In this document: in pieces, positions 19,977 through 30,504 of the stretch
Position numbering within the stretch: position 1 is the stretch's first letter
Layout of the letters: each line of letters begins with the position of its first letter
Origin: Serratia marcescens
GTDB lineage: Bacteria > Pseudomonadota > Gammaproteobacteria > Enterobacterales > Enterobacteriaceae
DNA: 64,000 nt
Direction: 5' to 3'
Assembly (NCBI RefSeq): GCF_029846115.1
Contig: NZ_JARVZZ010000001.1
Coordinates: forward strand, 868,001-932,000
The notes under the pieces: model-generated
Databases searched by the model: none
What the model saw: only the letters and a program-made list of their open reading frames with translations
Told to the model about the DNA's origin: nothing
Translations under genes and position numbers: made by a program

Positions 19977-21800
19977 TTAAGCGTCTTTAGGACCGCGGCT
20001 GGCACGCTTACGATCGTTTTCCGTCAGGTGACGCTTACGGATACGGATCGAGGTTGGCGTCACTTCTACCAGTTCGTCGTCATCGATGAACTCCAGAGCT
20101 TGCTCCAGGGTCATTTTGATGGCCGGAACCAGGGTAGTCGCTTCGTCAGTACCGGAAGCACGCATGTTGGTCAGCTTCTTACCGGTCAGGCAGTTTACGG
20201 TCAGGTCGTTAGAACGTGAGTGAATACCGATGATCTGGCCTTCATACACTTCTGCGCCGTGGCCTAGGAACAGCTTGCCGCGATCCTGCAGGCCGAACAG
20301 CGCGAACGCTACCGCTTTGCCCTGGCCGTTGGAGATCAGCACGCCGTTCTGGCGCTGACCCACTTCGCCCGGACGCACGTCGTCGTAGTGGCTGAAGGTG
20401 GAGTACAGCAGGCCGGTACCCGAAGTCATGGTCATGAATTCGTTACGGAAGCCGATCAGACCGCGGCTTGGGATCACGTAGTCGAGACGCACGCGGCCCT
20501 TACCGTCCGGATCCATGTTTTTCAGGTCGGCTTTACGCTCACCCATCGCCTGCATCACGGAACCCTGATGCTGCTCTTCGATATCCAGCGTCACGTTCTC
20601 GAATGGCTCCTGCTTGCGGCCATCGATTTCACGGAAGATAACTTTCGGACGGGATACCGCCAGCTCGAAACCTTCGCGACGCATGTTTTCGATCAGCACC
20701 GACAGGTGCAGTTCGCCACGACCGGAGACGCGGAAGGCGTCCGCATCGTCGGTTTCTTCAACGCGCAGCGCTACGTTGTGCACCAGCTCTTTGTTCAGAC
20801 GATCAAGGATCTGACGCGACGTCACGTACTTGCCTTCTTTACCGCAGAACGGCGAGGTGTTGACGTTGAAGAACATGGTTACGGTCGGTTCGTCGACGGA
20901 CAGCGCCGGCAGCGCTTCTACGGCGTTGGTGTCGCAGATGGTGTCGGAGATGTTCAGTTCGCCCAGGCCGGTGATGGCGATGATGTCGCCCGCTTCCGCC
21001 AGGGTGCTGTCGATACGCTCCAGACCCAGGTGACCCAGCACTTTGCCCACTTTACCGTTGCGAGTTTTACCTTCGCTGTCGATGATGGTGACCTGCTGGT
21101 TCGGCTTCACTTTACCGCGCTTGATGCGGCCGATGCCGATAACGCCCAGGTAGTTGTTGTAGTCCAACTGGGAGATCTGCATCTGGAATGGCGCTTCCAG
21201 CTCAACCTGCGGCGCAGACACGTGGTCGACGATCGCCTGATACAGCGGGGTCATGTCTTCCGCCATGTCGGTGTGGTCGACGCCGGCGATGCCGTTCAGC
21301 GCAGAAGCGTAGATGATCGGGAAGTCGAGCTGCTCGTCGGTCGCGTCGAGGTTCACGAACAGGTCGAACACCTGATCCACAACCCAGTCAGGGCGCGCGC
21401 CAGGACGGTCAACCTTGTTGATGACCACGATCGGCTTCAGACCGTTGGCGAAGGCCTTCTTGGTCACGAAGCGGGTTTGCGGCATAGGGCCATCCATTGC
21501 ATCCACAACCAGCAGCACCGAGTCAACCATCGACATCACGCGCTCTACCTCGCCGCCGAAGTCGGCGTGTCCTGGGGTATCCACGATGTTGATACGGTAA
21601 CCGTTCCAATTAATGGCGGTGTTTTTTGCGAGGATGGTAATCCCACGCTCTTTCTCCAAATCGTTGGAGTCCATTACGCGTTCGGTCGCTTCCGCACGCT
21701 CTCCGAAAGTACCGGATTGTTGCAGCAGCTTGTCAACCAGGGTGGTTTTACCATGGTCAACGTGGGCAATAATGGCGATGTTACGCAAATTTTCGATCAC
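19977..21800 (-). CDS. bipA: Ribosome-binding GTPase BipA/TypA
   Basis: A 607-residue translational GTPase, identical in length to E. coli BipA, required for ribosome assembly and growth at low temperature. G1 is AHVDHGKTT (residues 12-20), G2 includes ERGITI, G3 DTPGHAD and G4 NKVD. EF-G-like domains III and V and the BipA-specific C-terminal domain (ending [11 protein letters not shown]) follow. It is divergent from glnA over a 367-base regulatory gap, as in E. coli. Confidence 0.97.
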   Translation of the reverse strand: MIENLRNIAIIAHVDHGKTTLVDKLLQQSGTFGERAEATERVMDSNDLEKERGITILAKNTAINWNGYRINIVDTPGHADFGGEVERVMSMVDSVLLVVDAMDGPMPQTRFVTKKAFANGLKPIVVINKVDRPGARPDWVVDQVFDLFVNLDATDEQLDFPIIYASALNGIAGVDHTDMAEDMTPLYQAIVDHVSAPQVELEAPFQMQISQLDYNNYLGVIGIGRIKRGKVKPNQQVTIIDSEGKTRNGKVGKVLGHLGLERIDSTLAEAGDIIAITGLGELNISDTICDTNAVEALPALSVDEPTVTMFFNVNTSPFCGKEGKYVTSRQILDRLNKELVHNVALRVEETDDADAFRVSGRGELHLSVLIENMRREGFELAVSRPKVIFREIDGRKQEPFENVTLDIEEQHQGSVMQAMGERKADLKNMDPDGKGRVRLDYVIPSRGLIGFRNEFMTMTSGTGLLYSTFSHYDDVRPGEVGQRQNGVLISNGQGKAVAFALFGLQDRGKLFLGHGAEVYEGQIIGIHSRSNDLTVNCLTGKKLTNMRASGTDEATTLVPAIKMTLEQALEFIDDDELVEVTPTSIRIRKRHLTENDRKRASRGPKDA

Positions 21801-21906
21801 AGCTTTGCCTCGGGCATTAGAAATAGCGCGCTATTGTACACGTATTAAGCGAGGGACTAAACAAGATCACAACCATCTCTTATAAACAACCGCGTACCGG
21901 TCAGTT

Positions 21907-21922
21907 TGTGATCCCTTTCACG
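21907..21922. promoter_or_regulatory. CRP site in the glnA control region
   Basis: TGTGA-N6-TCACG matches the CRP consensus TGTGA-N6-TCACA at nine of ten core positions. In E. coli CRP activates the sigma-70 promoter glnAp1 from an equivalent place. Confidence 0.7.
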
Positions 21923-21949
21923 GTGCAAAAAGCCGCAATCGTTGCACTT

Positions 21950-21968
21950 TTGCACCATTTCAGTGCCC
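21950..21968. promoter_or_regulatory. NtrC binding site 1 upstream of glnA
   Basis: TTGCAC-N7-GTGCCC, centred near -140 from the inferred sigma-54 start at about 22099. It is 32 bases (three turns) from site 2, as in E. coli. Confidence 0.8.
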
Positions 21969-21981
21969 ACGCTCACCCTTA

Positions 21982-22000
21982 TTGCACCATAACAGTGCAA
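21982..22000. promoter_or_regulatory. NtrC binding site 2 upstream of glnA
   Basis: A perfect dyad TTGCAC-N7-GTGCAA centred near -108 from the inferred start. With site 1 it forms the NtrC enhancer. Confidence 0.88.
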
Positions 22001-22072
22001 ATTATCGTTGGTGGTGCATACTGTGGCTGGGTAAAACCCGCGCAGAAAGGCGATGAACGCCTTTTTAAAAAG

Positions 22073-22089
22073 TTGGCACGCTTTTCGCT
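22073..22089 (+). promoter_or_regulatory. Sigma-54 promoter glnAp2
   Basis: TTGGCAC with GG at 22075-22076 and GC at 22087-22088, ten bases apart, the fixed -24/-12 geometry. It lies 79 bases before the glnA start and downstream of the two NtrC sites. Confidence 0.9.
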
Positions 22090-22167
22090 TTAGTCTTTTC
22101 AAGGCGAAAAAAAGCCAGTTCCACAGATTCGTTCCACGACGACAATGATAAACCGGGAGAGTTAAGT

Positions 22168-23577
22168 ATGTCCGCTGAACACGTTTTGACGATGCTGAAT
22201 GAGCATGAAGTGAAATTCGTAGACCTGCGTTTCACTGACACCAAGGGTAAGGAACAGCACGTGACGATCCCGGCTCACCAGGTAAACGCCGACTTCTTCG
22301 AAGAAGGTAAAATGTTTGACGGCTCCTCTATCGGTGGTTGGAAGGGCATCAACGAATCTGACATGGTGCTGATGCCGGACGCCAGCACGGCGGTTCTGGA
22401 TCCGTTCTTCGAAGAACCAACGCTGATCATTCGCTGCGACATTCTCGAGCCGGGCACCATGCAAGGCTACGATCGCGACCCGCGCTCCATCTCCAAACGC
22501 GCCGAAGACTTTCTGCGCTCCTCCGGCATCGCGGATACCGTGCTGTTCGGGCCAGAGCCTGAGTTCTTCCTGTTCGATGACATCCGCTTCGGCAGCAGCA
22601 TCCGCGGGTCCCACGTGGCCATCGACGACATCGAAGGCGCCTGGAACTCCGGTACAAAATACGACGGCGGCAACAAAGGCCACCGTCCGGCGGTGAAAGG
22701 CGGTTACTTCCCGGTTCCACCGGTCGACTCTTCGCAGGATCTGCGTTCCACCATGTGTCTGACCATGGAAGAGATGGGCCTGGTGGTTGAAGCGCACCAC
22801 CACGAAGTGGCAACCGCCGGTCAGAACGAAGTGGCAACCCGCTTCAACACCATGACCAAGAAAGCCGACGAAATTCAGATCTACAAATACGTGGTGCACA
22901 ACGTGGCGCACGCCTTCGGCAAAACCGCGACCTTCATGCCGAAGCCCATGTTCGGCGACAACGGTTCCGGCATGCACTGCCACATGTCGCTGTCCAAGAA
23001 CGGCACCAACCTGTTCGCCGGCGACAAATACGGCGGCCTGTCTGAAACCGCGCTGTTCTACATCGGCGGCATCATCAAGCACGCCAAGGCGATCAATGCG
23101 CTGGCCAACCCGACCACCAACTCGTACAAGCGTCTGGTGCCAGGCTACGAAGCGCCGGTGATGCTGGCTTACTCCGCCCGTAACCGCTCTGCGTCCATCC
23201 GCATCCCGGTGGTCTCCAGCCCGAAAGCGCGCCGCATCGAAGCCCGCTTCCCGGATCCGGCGGCTAACCCATACCTGTGCTTCGCCGCGCTGCTGATGGC
23301 CGGCCTGGACGGCATCATCAACAAGATCCACCCTGGCGACGCCATGGACAAAAACCTGTACGACCTGCCGCCGGAAGAAGAAGCCGAGATCCCAAAAGTG
23401 GCCGGCTCGCTGGACGAGGCAATGGCCGCACTGAACGAAGACCGCGAGTTCCTGACCCGTGGCGGCGTGTTCACCGACGATGCGATCGATGCCTACATCG
23501 AACTGCGCAAAGAAGAGATGGACCGCGTTCGCATGACGCCACACCCGGTTGAGTTCGAACTGTACTACAGCGTCTAA
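22168..23577 (+). CDS. glnA: Glutamine synthetase, type I
   Basis: The 469-residue dodecameric enzyme makes glutamine from glutamate, ammonia and ATP in the cytosol. The length equals E. coli GlnA. The adenylylation tyrosine is at residue 398 ([10 protein letters not shown]; 397 without Met), so it is likely controlled by GlnE. Metal and substrate residues are visible in [23 protein letters not shown] and the NRSASIRIP stretch. It heads the glnA-glnL-glnG operon under the sigma-54/NtrC region upstream. Confidence 0.98.
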   Translation: MSAEHVLTMLNEHEVKFVDLRFTDTKGKEQHVTIPAHQVNADFFEEGKMFDGSSIGGWKGINESDMVLMPDASTAVLDPFFEEPTLIIRCDILEPGTMQGYDRDPRSISKRAEDFLRSSGIADTVLFGPEPEFFLFDDIRFGSSIRGSHVAIDDIEGAWNSGTKYDGGNKGHRPAVKGGYFPVPPVDSSQDLRSTMCLTMEEMGLVVEAHHHEVATAGQNEVATRFNTMTKKADEIQIYKYVVHNVAHAFGKTATFMPKPMFGDNGSGMHCHMSLSKNGTNLFAGDKYGGLSETALFYIGGIIKHAKAINALANPTTNSYKRLVPGYEAPVMLAYSARNRSASIRIPVVSSPKARRIEARFPDPAANPYLCFAALLMAGLDGIINKIHPGDAMDKNLYDLPPEEEAEIPKVAGSLDEAMAALNEDREFLTRGGVFTDDAIDAYIELRKEEMDRVRMTPHPVEFELYYSV

Positions 23578-23586
23578 GCCCTACCC

Positions 23587-23625
23587 GCGCCGTCTGCACA
23601 GGCGGACGGCGCCCACATTTTTGTT
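23587..23625 (+). terminator. Terminator after glnA
   Basis: GCGCCGTC (23587-23594) pairs with GACGGCGC (23605-23612), followed by an interrupted T-rich stretch. In E. coli a similar partial terminator lets some glnA transcripts continue into glnLG. Confidence 0.7.
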
Positions 23626-23741
23626 ATCGCTTTTTTGTTGCCGTGGAAACTTTCAGCCCATCTTCGGATGGGTTTTTTTCTCCACCGTATTTTCTGCAAA
23701 ACTATTCCATACCGCGCCGATCCCGGATGGAGTAGGATAGA

Positions 23742-23758
23742 TGCACTAAAAAGGTGCA
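23742..23758. promoter_or_regulatory. NtrC site over the glnL promoter
   Basis: TGCAC-N7-GTGCA lies 12 bases before the glnL start, with the same seven-base spacing as the glnA sites. In E. coli NtrC bound here represses the internal glnL promoter. Confidence 0.8.
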
Positions 23759-23770
23759 GGAGTCTGCTGT

Positions 23771-24820
23771 ATGGCAACTGGCAAGCTGCCCGATGCTGGG
23801 CAGATCCTCAATTCACTCATCAACAGCATCCTGCTGTTGGATGACTCACTGGCGGTTCACTACGCCAACCCGGCGGCACAGCAGCTGCTGGCGCAAAGCT
23901 CCCGCAAGCTGTTCGGCACGCCGCTGCCCGATTTGCTCGGTTATTTTTCGCTGAACGTCTCTTTGATGCGCGAAAGCCTGCGCGCCGGTCAGGGCTTCAC
24001 CGACAACGAAGTGACCCTGGTGGTCGACGGACGCGCGCACATCCTTTCTCTGACCGCTCAGGCGCTGCCGGAAGGCTATATCCTGGTCGAGCTGGCGCCG
24101 ATGGACAATCAGCGCCGCCTGAGCCAGGAACAGCTGCAGCATGCTCAACAGGTGGCGGCCCGCGATCTGGTACGCGGTTTGGCGCACGAGATTAAAAATC
24201 CGCTGGGCGGCCTGCGCGGCGCGGCGCAGCTGTTGGCCAAGGCGCTGCCCGATCCGGCGCTGACCGAATACACCAAGGTGATCATCGAGCAGGCCGATCG
24301 GCTGCGCAATCTGGTGGATCGCCTGCTCGGCCCGCAGCGGCCCGGTCAGCACATTACCCAGAGCATTCATCAGGTCGCGGAGCGCGTCTGCCAGCTGGTG
24401 TCGCTGGAAATGCCGGATAACGTCACGCTGGTGCGCGACTACGATCCGAGCCTGCCGGAAATGGCCCACGACCCGGATCAGATTGAACAGGTGCTGCTGA
24501 ACATCACCCGCAATGCGCTGCAGGCGCTGGGCGAGGCGGGCGGCACCATCACGCTGCGCACCCGCACCGCGTTTCAGATTACGTTGCACGGCACCCGCTA
24601 CCGCCTGGCGGCGCGCATCGACGTCGAAGACGACGGCCCCGGCGTGCCGGCGCAGCTGCAGGACACGCTGTTCTACCCGATGGTCAGCGGCCGTGAGGGC
24701 GGTACCGGCCTGGGATTATCCATCGCCCGCAATCTTATCGATCAGCATTGCGGAAAAATTGAATTCAACAGTTGGCCAGGTCATACCGAATTCTCGGTCT
24801 ACCTGCCCATTCGTCAGTGA
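23771..24820 (+). CDS. glnL: Nitrogen sensor kinase NtrB
   Basis: A 349-residue soluble two-component sensor. An N-terminal PAS domain (about 10-110) precedes the DHp/HATPase kinase. The phosphorylated histidine is H139 in [11 protein letters not shown], with N-box NITRNAL and G-boxes DDGPGVP and GTGLGLSIA. It phosphorylates NtrC when glutamine is scarce and dephosphorylates it with PII. An AGGAG element precedes the ATG. The length equals the E. coli protein. glnG starts eight bases after its stop. Confidence 0.97.
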   Translation: MATGKLPDAGQILNSLINSILLLDDSLAVHYANPAAQQLLAQSSRKLFGTPLPDLLGYFSLNVSLMRESLRAGQGFTDNEVTLVVDGRAHILSLTAQALPEGYILVELAPMDNQRRLSQEQLQHAQQVAARDLVRGLAHEIKNPLGGLRGAAQLLAKALPDPALTEYTKVIIEQADRLRNLVDRLLGPQRPGQHITQSIHQVAERVCQLVSLEMPDNVTLVRDYDPSLPEMAHDPDQIEQVLLNITRNALQALGEAGGTITLRTRTAFQITLHGTRYRLAARIDVEDDGPGVPAQLQDTLFYPMVSGREGGTGLGLSIARNLIDQHCGKIEFNSWPGHTEFSVYLPIRQ

Positions 24821-24828
24821 GGTTTGCT

Positions 24829-26241
<1,413 letters not shown>

Positions 26242-26354
26242 GAACGGGGATGGATGATGAAAAACGCAGTCCGGCGCACAAAAAAACGCCAACCGCAGGC
26301 TTTACAGCCGGTGCGGGCGCAGTATGATCGTGTCGCACACTCTGGAGGTTGACG

Positions 26355-26477
26355 ATGCTGGACTCATTCATCGTATTCATTTCTCAGGGCGCGGAGCTGG
26401 GCTCCGCCGCCAGCCACACCCCGCAGGCGGCGGTTGCCGCGGTGTTGTGCGCCGCGCTGATTAACTTCTTCAGTTAA
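26355..26477 (+). CDS. yshB: Small membrane-associated protein YshB
   Basis: A 40-codon gene with a clear GGAGG ribosome-binding site ending eight bases before the ATG. The product has a hydrophobic C-terminal helix (AAVAAVLCAALINFF) and a central SHTPQ motif. I recall E. coli YshB, a 36-residue protein at the same place after glnG, sharing SHTPQxAVAAVLCAA. The N-terminal part here is slightly longer. Function is not well defined; a role in Salmonella intracellular growth has been suggested. It is followed immediately by a strong terminator. The size is too small for many gene callers. Confidence 0.88.
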   Translation: MLDSFIVFISQGAELGSAASHTPQAAVAAVLCAALINFFS

Positions 26478-26478
26478 A

Positions 26479-26507
26479 AAAAACAGCCGCTGATGCGGCT
26501 GTTTTTT
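26479..26507. terminator. Bidirectional terminator between yshB and hemN
   Basis: AAAACAGCCGC pairs with GCGGCTGTTTT around TGAT. A tract on the left and T tract on the right suit both convergent genes. Confidence 0.9.
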
Positions 26508-26512
26508 CATCC

Positions 26513-27886
26513 TCAGATCACCCGTGAGAATTGCTGGCTGCGCGCCTGTTGCCGCAGATAGCGGTCGAAACACATGCAGATATTGCGGATCAGCAAGCGC
26601 CCGCGCGGCGTGACGCGAATGCCCTGCTCGTCGCGCTCCACCAGCCCATCGCGTTCAAACGGCGCCAGCAGCTGCAGGTCTTCGGCGAAGTAGGCGGTGA
26701 AATCGATGCCGTATTGCCGTTCGAGCGGCTGATACGCCAACCGGAAGTTGCAGATCAGGGTTTTGATCAGATCGCGCCGCAGACAATCGTCATCCGTCAG
26801 CGCCAGCCCACGCCACAGCGCATTACCCTGCGCCTGTACGCTGTCATAGTAACGCTTCAGCTCTTTCTGGTTCTGCGCATAGCTGTCGCCAAGCATGCTG
26901 ATGGCCGACACGCCCAGCCCCAGCAGATCGCTGTCGCCCTGGGTGGTATAGCCCTGGAAGTTTCGATGCAGCTTACCTTCGCGTTGGGCGATTGCCAGCT
27001 CGTCGTCCGGGCGCGCAAAGTGATCCATGCCGATGAACTGATAGCCGGCGCCGGTCAGGAAAGCGATGCTCTGCTGCAGGATATCCAGCTTCTGCTGCGC
27101 GCCCGGCAGATCGGCGTCTTTGATTTTGCGCTGGGCGGCGAACAAGTTCGGCATATGCGCGTAGTTGAACACGCTGAGGCGATCGGGATTCAGTTCAGCC
27201 ACCCGCTGTAGCGTGAAAGCGAAGCTTTCCGGCGTCTGTTTCGGCAGGCCGTAGATCAGATCGATATTGGTCGAGCGGAAGCCCAGCGCTTTGGCCCGCT
27301 CGATCAGGGCGAAGATAAAGGCTTCGTCCTGCTCACGGTTGACCAACTGCTGCACCTGCTTATTGAAATCCTGCACCCCCATGCTCAGACGGTTAAAGCC
27401 TTCGGCGCGTAAATGATCGAGCACATCCAGCTCTATCTCGCGCGGATCGACCTCGATCGACATCTCCGCATCGGGCAGGAAATCAAAGTGTTCGCGCAGC
27501 AATGCCACCAGCCGACTGATTTGCGCTTTGTCCAGGTAGGTTGGCGTACCGCCACCCCAGTGCATCTGGCCGACCTTGCGGCCGGCGAACAGCGGCGCAC
27601 GGCTGGCGATCTCTTGCGCCAAAACGTTCAGGTATTCGTCGGCCTTGTGGGTCTGGCGCGTCACCAGCTTGTTGCAGCCGCAGAAGTAGCACAGCTTATG
27701 GCAGAAAGGGATATGCACGTACAGCGACAGCGGCCGCTCAGGGTAGCGCGCAGCGGCGCGTTGAAACGCCGCTTCGTCGTAGCGCTGGTTAAACTCCAGC
27801 GCCGTGGGGTATGAAGTATAACGCGGCCCTGAGTAGTTATATTTTTGGATCAGGGCTAAATCCCAGACAATCGTCTGCTCTGACAT
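26513..27886 (-). CDS. hemN: Oxygen-independent coproporphyrinogen III oxidase
   Basis: A 457-residue radical-SAM enzyme converting coproporphyrinogen III to protoporphyrinogen IX without oxygen. The cluster cysteines C62, C66 and C69 lie in PFCHKLCYFCGC, followed by GGGTPT and the ARPDDELA segment. The ATG at 27886 is preferred to a GTG two codons upstream because GGAG lies at proper distance; the resulting length equals E. coli HemN. It starts two bases after the stop of a small upstream reading frame, suggesting coupling. Confidence 0.96.
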   Translation of the reverse strand: MSEQTIVWDLALIQKYNYSGPRYTSYPTALEFNQRYDEAAFQRAAARYPERPLSLYVHIPFCHKLCYFCGCNKLVTRQTHKADEYLNVLAQEIASRAPLFAGRKVGQMHWGGGTPTYLDKAQISRLVALLREHFDFLPDAEMSIEVDPREIELDVLDHLRAEGFNRLSMGVQDFNKQVQQLVNREQDEAFIFALIERAKALGFRSTNIDLIYGLPKQTPESFAFTLQRVAELNPDRLSVFNYAHMPNLFAAQRKIKDADLPGAQQKLDILQQSIAFLTGAGYQFIGMDHFARPDDELAIAQREGKLHRNFQGYTTQGDSDLLGLGVSAISMLGDSYAQNQKELKRYYDSVQAQGNALWRGLALTDDDCLRRDLIKTLICNFRLAYQPLERQYGIDFTAYFAEDLQLLAPFERDGLVERDEQGIRVTPRGRLLIRNICMCFDRYLRQQARSQQFSRVI

Positions 27887-27888
27887 GC

Positions 27889-28062
27889 TCACTCCTTCCG
27901 ATATCTTTTTCTACCGGGCCTGGAGAGAGGCGGTTGTCTGCGCTGTCTGGCCACGGAAGCGCTGCGAAAACGCGCTTTGCGCTTAGACAGCCGCCATAGT
28001 TTACCGAATAACCACAGCAGATAACACATCAAGAGTAGGGCTATTGCCGGAATTAGCCACAT
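27889..28062 (-). CDS. Candidate 57-residue membrane protein upstream of hemN
   Basis: This frame lies between yihI and hemN, starting seven bases after the yihI stop and ending two bases before the hemN ATG. The sequence starts MWLIPAIALLLMCYLLWLFG, a clear single transmembrane helix, followed by a strongly basic tail (KLWRLSKRKARFR, then RQRRQPP and RKRYRKE). The hemN ribosome-binding site lies within its last codons. Against it: its own ribosome-binding site is weak, and I do not recall a homologue. A chance frame of this composition ending exactly at the hemN start is unlikely but possible. Confidence 0.55.
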   Translation of the reverse strand: MWLIPAIALLLMCYLLWLFGKLWRLSKRKARFRSASVARQRRQPPLSRPGRKRYRKE

Positions 28063-28068
28063 GGCGCG

Positions 28069-28608
28069 TTAAAAGGCGTCTTTCGGGTTGCCGCCTTTCA
28101 GCAGCTTCAGAATATCTTCCTGCTTCTCTTCTTCTTCGTCGTCGTCTTCACCCAGTTCGATGCCCAACACGTCCATCAGCACATCGATGCGATCCAACGT
28201 TTTGTCGACATAAGTCTGCTCTTCCGCGTTCAGCGTTTCACCGTCGTCGATGCGATCCAGCAGCGCGTTCAGACGTTCGTCATTTTCCAGCTTCGCCAAC
28301 TCTTCTTCCGGCGACAGGCGCGGTTTCGCTTCGGCCTTCGGCTTCGGCTGCGGTTTGGCCTTCACTTTGGTTTCGTCGACCACCAGCGCAACCGGCACTT
28401 TACTGCCGATACGGGGATCTTTGGCTTCTGCCGCCGATTTGTTCTTCTGGCTGCCGGACTCGACCTGGGTGCGCGAACCGGAAGCGAGGCCACGGCGCTT
28501 TTTCAGGCGTTTGCGCTCACGCGCTTCCTGATCGAGCTCCATACGGCTTTTCTTTTTCGTTTTTGACTTCGCCGCGCTGCCGCGAGGTGCTTTTGATGGC
28601 TGGTTCAT
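28069..28608 (-). CDS. yihI: Der GTPase-activating protein YihI
   Basis: A 179-residue, highly charged protein that stimulates the GTPase Der and slows ribosome assembly in E. coli. The N-terminal half is lysine/arginine-rich and probably disordered ([21 protein letters not shown]). The C-terminal half is an acidic helical domain ([16 protein letters not shown]) ending in a DDDEEEE run and [13 protein letters not shown]. It is ten residues longer than E. coli YihI. It lies downstream of the CsrC-like RNA in the same orientation, as in E. coli. Confidence 0.95.
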   Translation of the reverse strand: MNQPSKAPRGSAAKSKTKKKSRMELDQEARERKRLKKRRGLASGSRTQVESGSQKNKSAAEAKDPRIGSKVPVALVVDETKVKAKPQPKPKAEAKPRLSPEEELAKLENDERLNALLDRIDDGETLNAEEQTYVDKTLDRIDVLMDVLGIELGEDDDEEEEKQEDILKLLKGGNPKDAF

Positions 28609-28675
28609 AGCGTGTGCTCTTAGGTATGTAGATTCAGTATAGAATTGCGGCGGAATCTAGCAGAAAGCGGGCAAA

Positions 28676-28705
28676 GAAAAAAGGCGGCAGGTTAAACCTG
28701 CCGCC
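28676..28705 (-). terminator. Terminator of the CsrC-like RNA
   Basis: GGCGGCAGG (28683-28691) pairs with CCTGCCGCC (28697-28705); on the minus strand a run of six T follows. Confidence 0.92.
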
Positions 28706-29050
28706 TATTTCGCACCTTCTTGCGAAGGGTATTCCTGTTACGCACTCCTTGCGTACATGCAACATCCCGGTTTTTCCCTCTGCTATAACCGCATTCCCTG
28801 CCACTACGTCCTTCATCCTGAAAGAAAAATCGTCCATGGCGCAATCCATTCGCATCCGCTCTTCCCGAGCGAGCTTCCTGCGGGCATCCAAATTGCCGAT
28901 ACTTCACCATCCGATGTGCCTGCCGCCTATTCCGGTGCGAAAGGGTCACTTCCTTTTGCGTTCATCCTGGCACTTATTGCACGCCCTGTGCGTTCCTTGA
29001 GATTTGTCATCCTTCCCGGATGTTCCCTAATCCTGCGCAACCCTGCGTTA
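28676..29050 (-). ncRNA. csrC: CsrC-like regulatory RNA
   Basis: Between yihI and engB, where E. coli has csrC, the minus strand is packed with about 22 GGA motifs (TCC on the plus strand, 28733-29033), many in hairpin-loop settings. It ends in a strong terminator with stem GGCGGCAGG/CCTGCCGCC and the tail TTTTTTCTTTG, like the end of E. coli CsrC. Such RNAs sequester the translational regulator CsrA. A candidate promoter, TTGAGC-16-TAAAGT (29057-29084), gives a start near 29050, but the 5' end is uncertain. At about 370 bases it would be longer than the 245-base E. coli RNA. Identity is inferred from position, GGA density and terminator. Confidence 0.82.
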
Positions 29051-29056
29051 ACGACT

Positions 29057-29084
29057 ACTTTACGTTATTGTTGCGAAGGCTCAA
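29057..29084 (-). promoter_or_regulatory. Candidate promoter of the CsrC-like RNA
   Basis: On the minus strand TTGAGC (29084-29079) and TAAAGT (29062-29057) are separated by 16 bases. Confidence 0.45.
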
Positions 29085-29134
29085 GGCACCTGACGTCGAT
29101 TTGGGCGACATTTCCCTACAACGAAAAAATAACA

Positions 29135-29153
29135 TTTTGTTTTTAAAACAAAA
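29135..29153. repeat. 19-base near-perfect palindrome upstream of csrC and engB
   Basis: TTTTGTTTT-T-AAAACAAAA, a nine-base inverted repeat with one central base. It lies between divergent csrC and engB, 85-103 bases upstream of the inferred csrC start. It could be an operator; the simple composition makes chance possible. The remainder of 29085-29298 shows no gene. Confidence 0.5.
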
Positions 29154-29298
29154 ACAGAAATATCACTTTCGAATAAAGCGACATTACCCGCGATTCGAAT
29201 GGCAAATGTCTCACAACGTACGCGCGGCATAACTGTCGTTTTATCGCGTCCCGCCGCTTAAAAACCGAGAAACACGCCATTTTTACCGCTGATGCAGT

Positions 29299-29304
29299 TA
29301 TAAT
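29299..29304 (+). promoter_or_regulatory. Candidate -10 element for engB
   Basis: A consensus TATAAT sits 39 bases before the engB start; no convincing -35 box is seen at the matching distance. Confidence 0.5.
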
Positions 29305-29342
29305 CGCCAACCAGTTAGCCATCCTCACGGAGACGAAAAACT

Positions 29343-29987
29343 TTGACCAGCAAGAACTACAACTATCATGTGACCCATTTCGTCACCAGCGCACCCGATA
29401 TTCGCCATCTGCCGGGGGATGCAGGAATTGAAGTCGCCTTTGCCGGCCGTTCCAACGCCGGGAAATCCAGCGCGCTGAATACGCTGACCAACCAAAAAAG
29501 CCTGGCGCGCACCAGTAAGACGCCGGGGCGCACCCAGCTGATCAACCTGTTCGAAGTGGAAGACGGCATCCGCCTGGTCGACCTGCCGGGTTACGGCTAC
29601 GCCGAAGTGCCGGAAGAGATGAAGCGCAAATGGCAGCGCGCGTTGGGCGAATACCTGCAGATGCGCAACAGCCTGAAAGGCCTGGTGGTGCTGATGGATA
29701 TCCGCCATCCGCTGAAAGATCTCGACCAGCAGATGATCCAGTGGGCGGTCGACGTCGGCACGCCGGTGCTGGTACTGCTGACCAAGGCCGACAAGCTGGC
29801 CTCCGGCGCACGCAAGGCGCAGCTCAATATGGTGCGTGAAGCGGTGCTGCCGTTTATGGGGGATATCCAGGTTGAAGCCTTCTCGTCGCTGAAGAAGATC
29901 GGCGTCGACAAGCTGCGCCAGAAGCTGGATACCTGGTTTAACGAGATCCCGCCGGAAGTGCTGCCGGAAGATGAAACCGGCGAATAA
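29343..29987 (+). CDS. engB: Ribosome biogenesis GTPase EngB/YihA
   Basis: A 214-residue essential GTPase for large-subunit assembly. G1 is GRSNAGKSS (residues 35-43), G3 is DLPGYG and G4 is TKADK. The start is TTG at 29343, by alignment to E. coli YihA, which also begins with TTG. The N-terminal [19 protein letters not shown] matches the family. The terminator at 30006 follows closely. Confidence 0.96.
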   Translation: MTSKNYNYHVTHFVTSAPDIRHLPGDAGIEVAFAGRSNAGKSSALNTLTNQKSLARTSKTPGRTQLINLFEVEDGIRLVDLPGYGYAEVPEEMKRKWQRALGEYLQMRNSLKGLVVLMDIRHPLKDLDQQMIQWAVDVGTPVLVLLTKADKLASGARKAQLNMVREAVLPFMGDIQVEAFSSLKKIGVDKLRQKLDTWFNEIPPEVLPEDETGE

Positions 29988-30005
29988 GCTCAGGCCGAAC
30001 GCCAG

Positions 30006-30035
30006 AGCCGATGCCTCACCGCATCGGCTTTTTTA
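30006..30035 (+). terminator. Terminator of engB
   Basis: AGCCGATGC (30006-30014) pairs with GCATCGGCT (30021-30029), then six T. Confidence 0.93.
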
Positions 30036-30222
30036 TGTCCGCAGTTCAGCCGCAGGCGGAATTTTTTGTTATCTAATTACAGTTCTGAAATAAATCCATC
30101 ATAAAAACTTATCGCCAGGGCTGGCTTATCTCGCCGGATTACGCGAGTCGAGAGAGTGGAAGCAGGAACGAAAAGCGGTGCGGAGTGATAGGAAAAACGT
30201 ATGGTTTATCGCTGTTTTTACA

Positions 30223-30331
30223 ATAAAAAACGCCCCAGTCAATACTGACTGGGGCGGCTAAATATTCAGCCAAATCCGATTACGTGAAGTAAAAGGTCTG
30301 AAAGATAGAACATCTTACCTCTGTACCCTAC
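30223..30331 (-). ncRNA. spf: Spot 42 RNA
   Basis: The minus strand from 30331 begins GTAGGGTACAGAGGTAAGA and ends with the GCCCCAGTCA/TGACTGGGGC terminator hairpin and T run, 109 bases in all. This is the known length of Spot 42, with near-identity to E. coli Spot 42 including its unstructured target-pairing segments. It is a CRP-repressed, Hfq-dependent RNA regulating carbon source genes in E. coli. It lies downstream of polA, as expected. A TAGAGT -10 element lies just upstream (minus strand, near 30343-30338). Confidence 0.97.
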
Positions 30332-30504
30332 GCCTGTAACTCTACATCATTTTTTCGCAGGGCAAAAGAATTTTTTGTAGTTTACTTACACAATTTGCGG
30401 CGCAAGAACGGCGAAGTTGGGGAAACTATCGCCGCATCTTGTAGCTTAATTACGAAAAGTGCTTAGGTTATCGCCAGTTAGCGCATCCGGCGATAACCCG
30501 GCGA

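Noticed and set aside
20388-21848. 486-residue open frame on the plus strand across bipA
   Set aside because: Histidine/aspartate-rich antisense shadow of the conserved bipA gene; no start signal or family similarity.
22162-23544. 460-residue minus-strand frame over glnA
   Set aside because: Antisense shadow of glnA with no conserved features.
30332-30400. CRP site at Spot 42 promoter
   Set aside because: CRP control is expected, but only a weak half-match (TGTGTAAGTAAACTACA) is visible on the minus strand.
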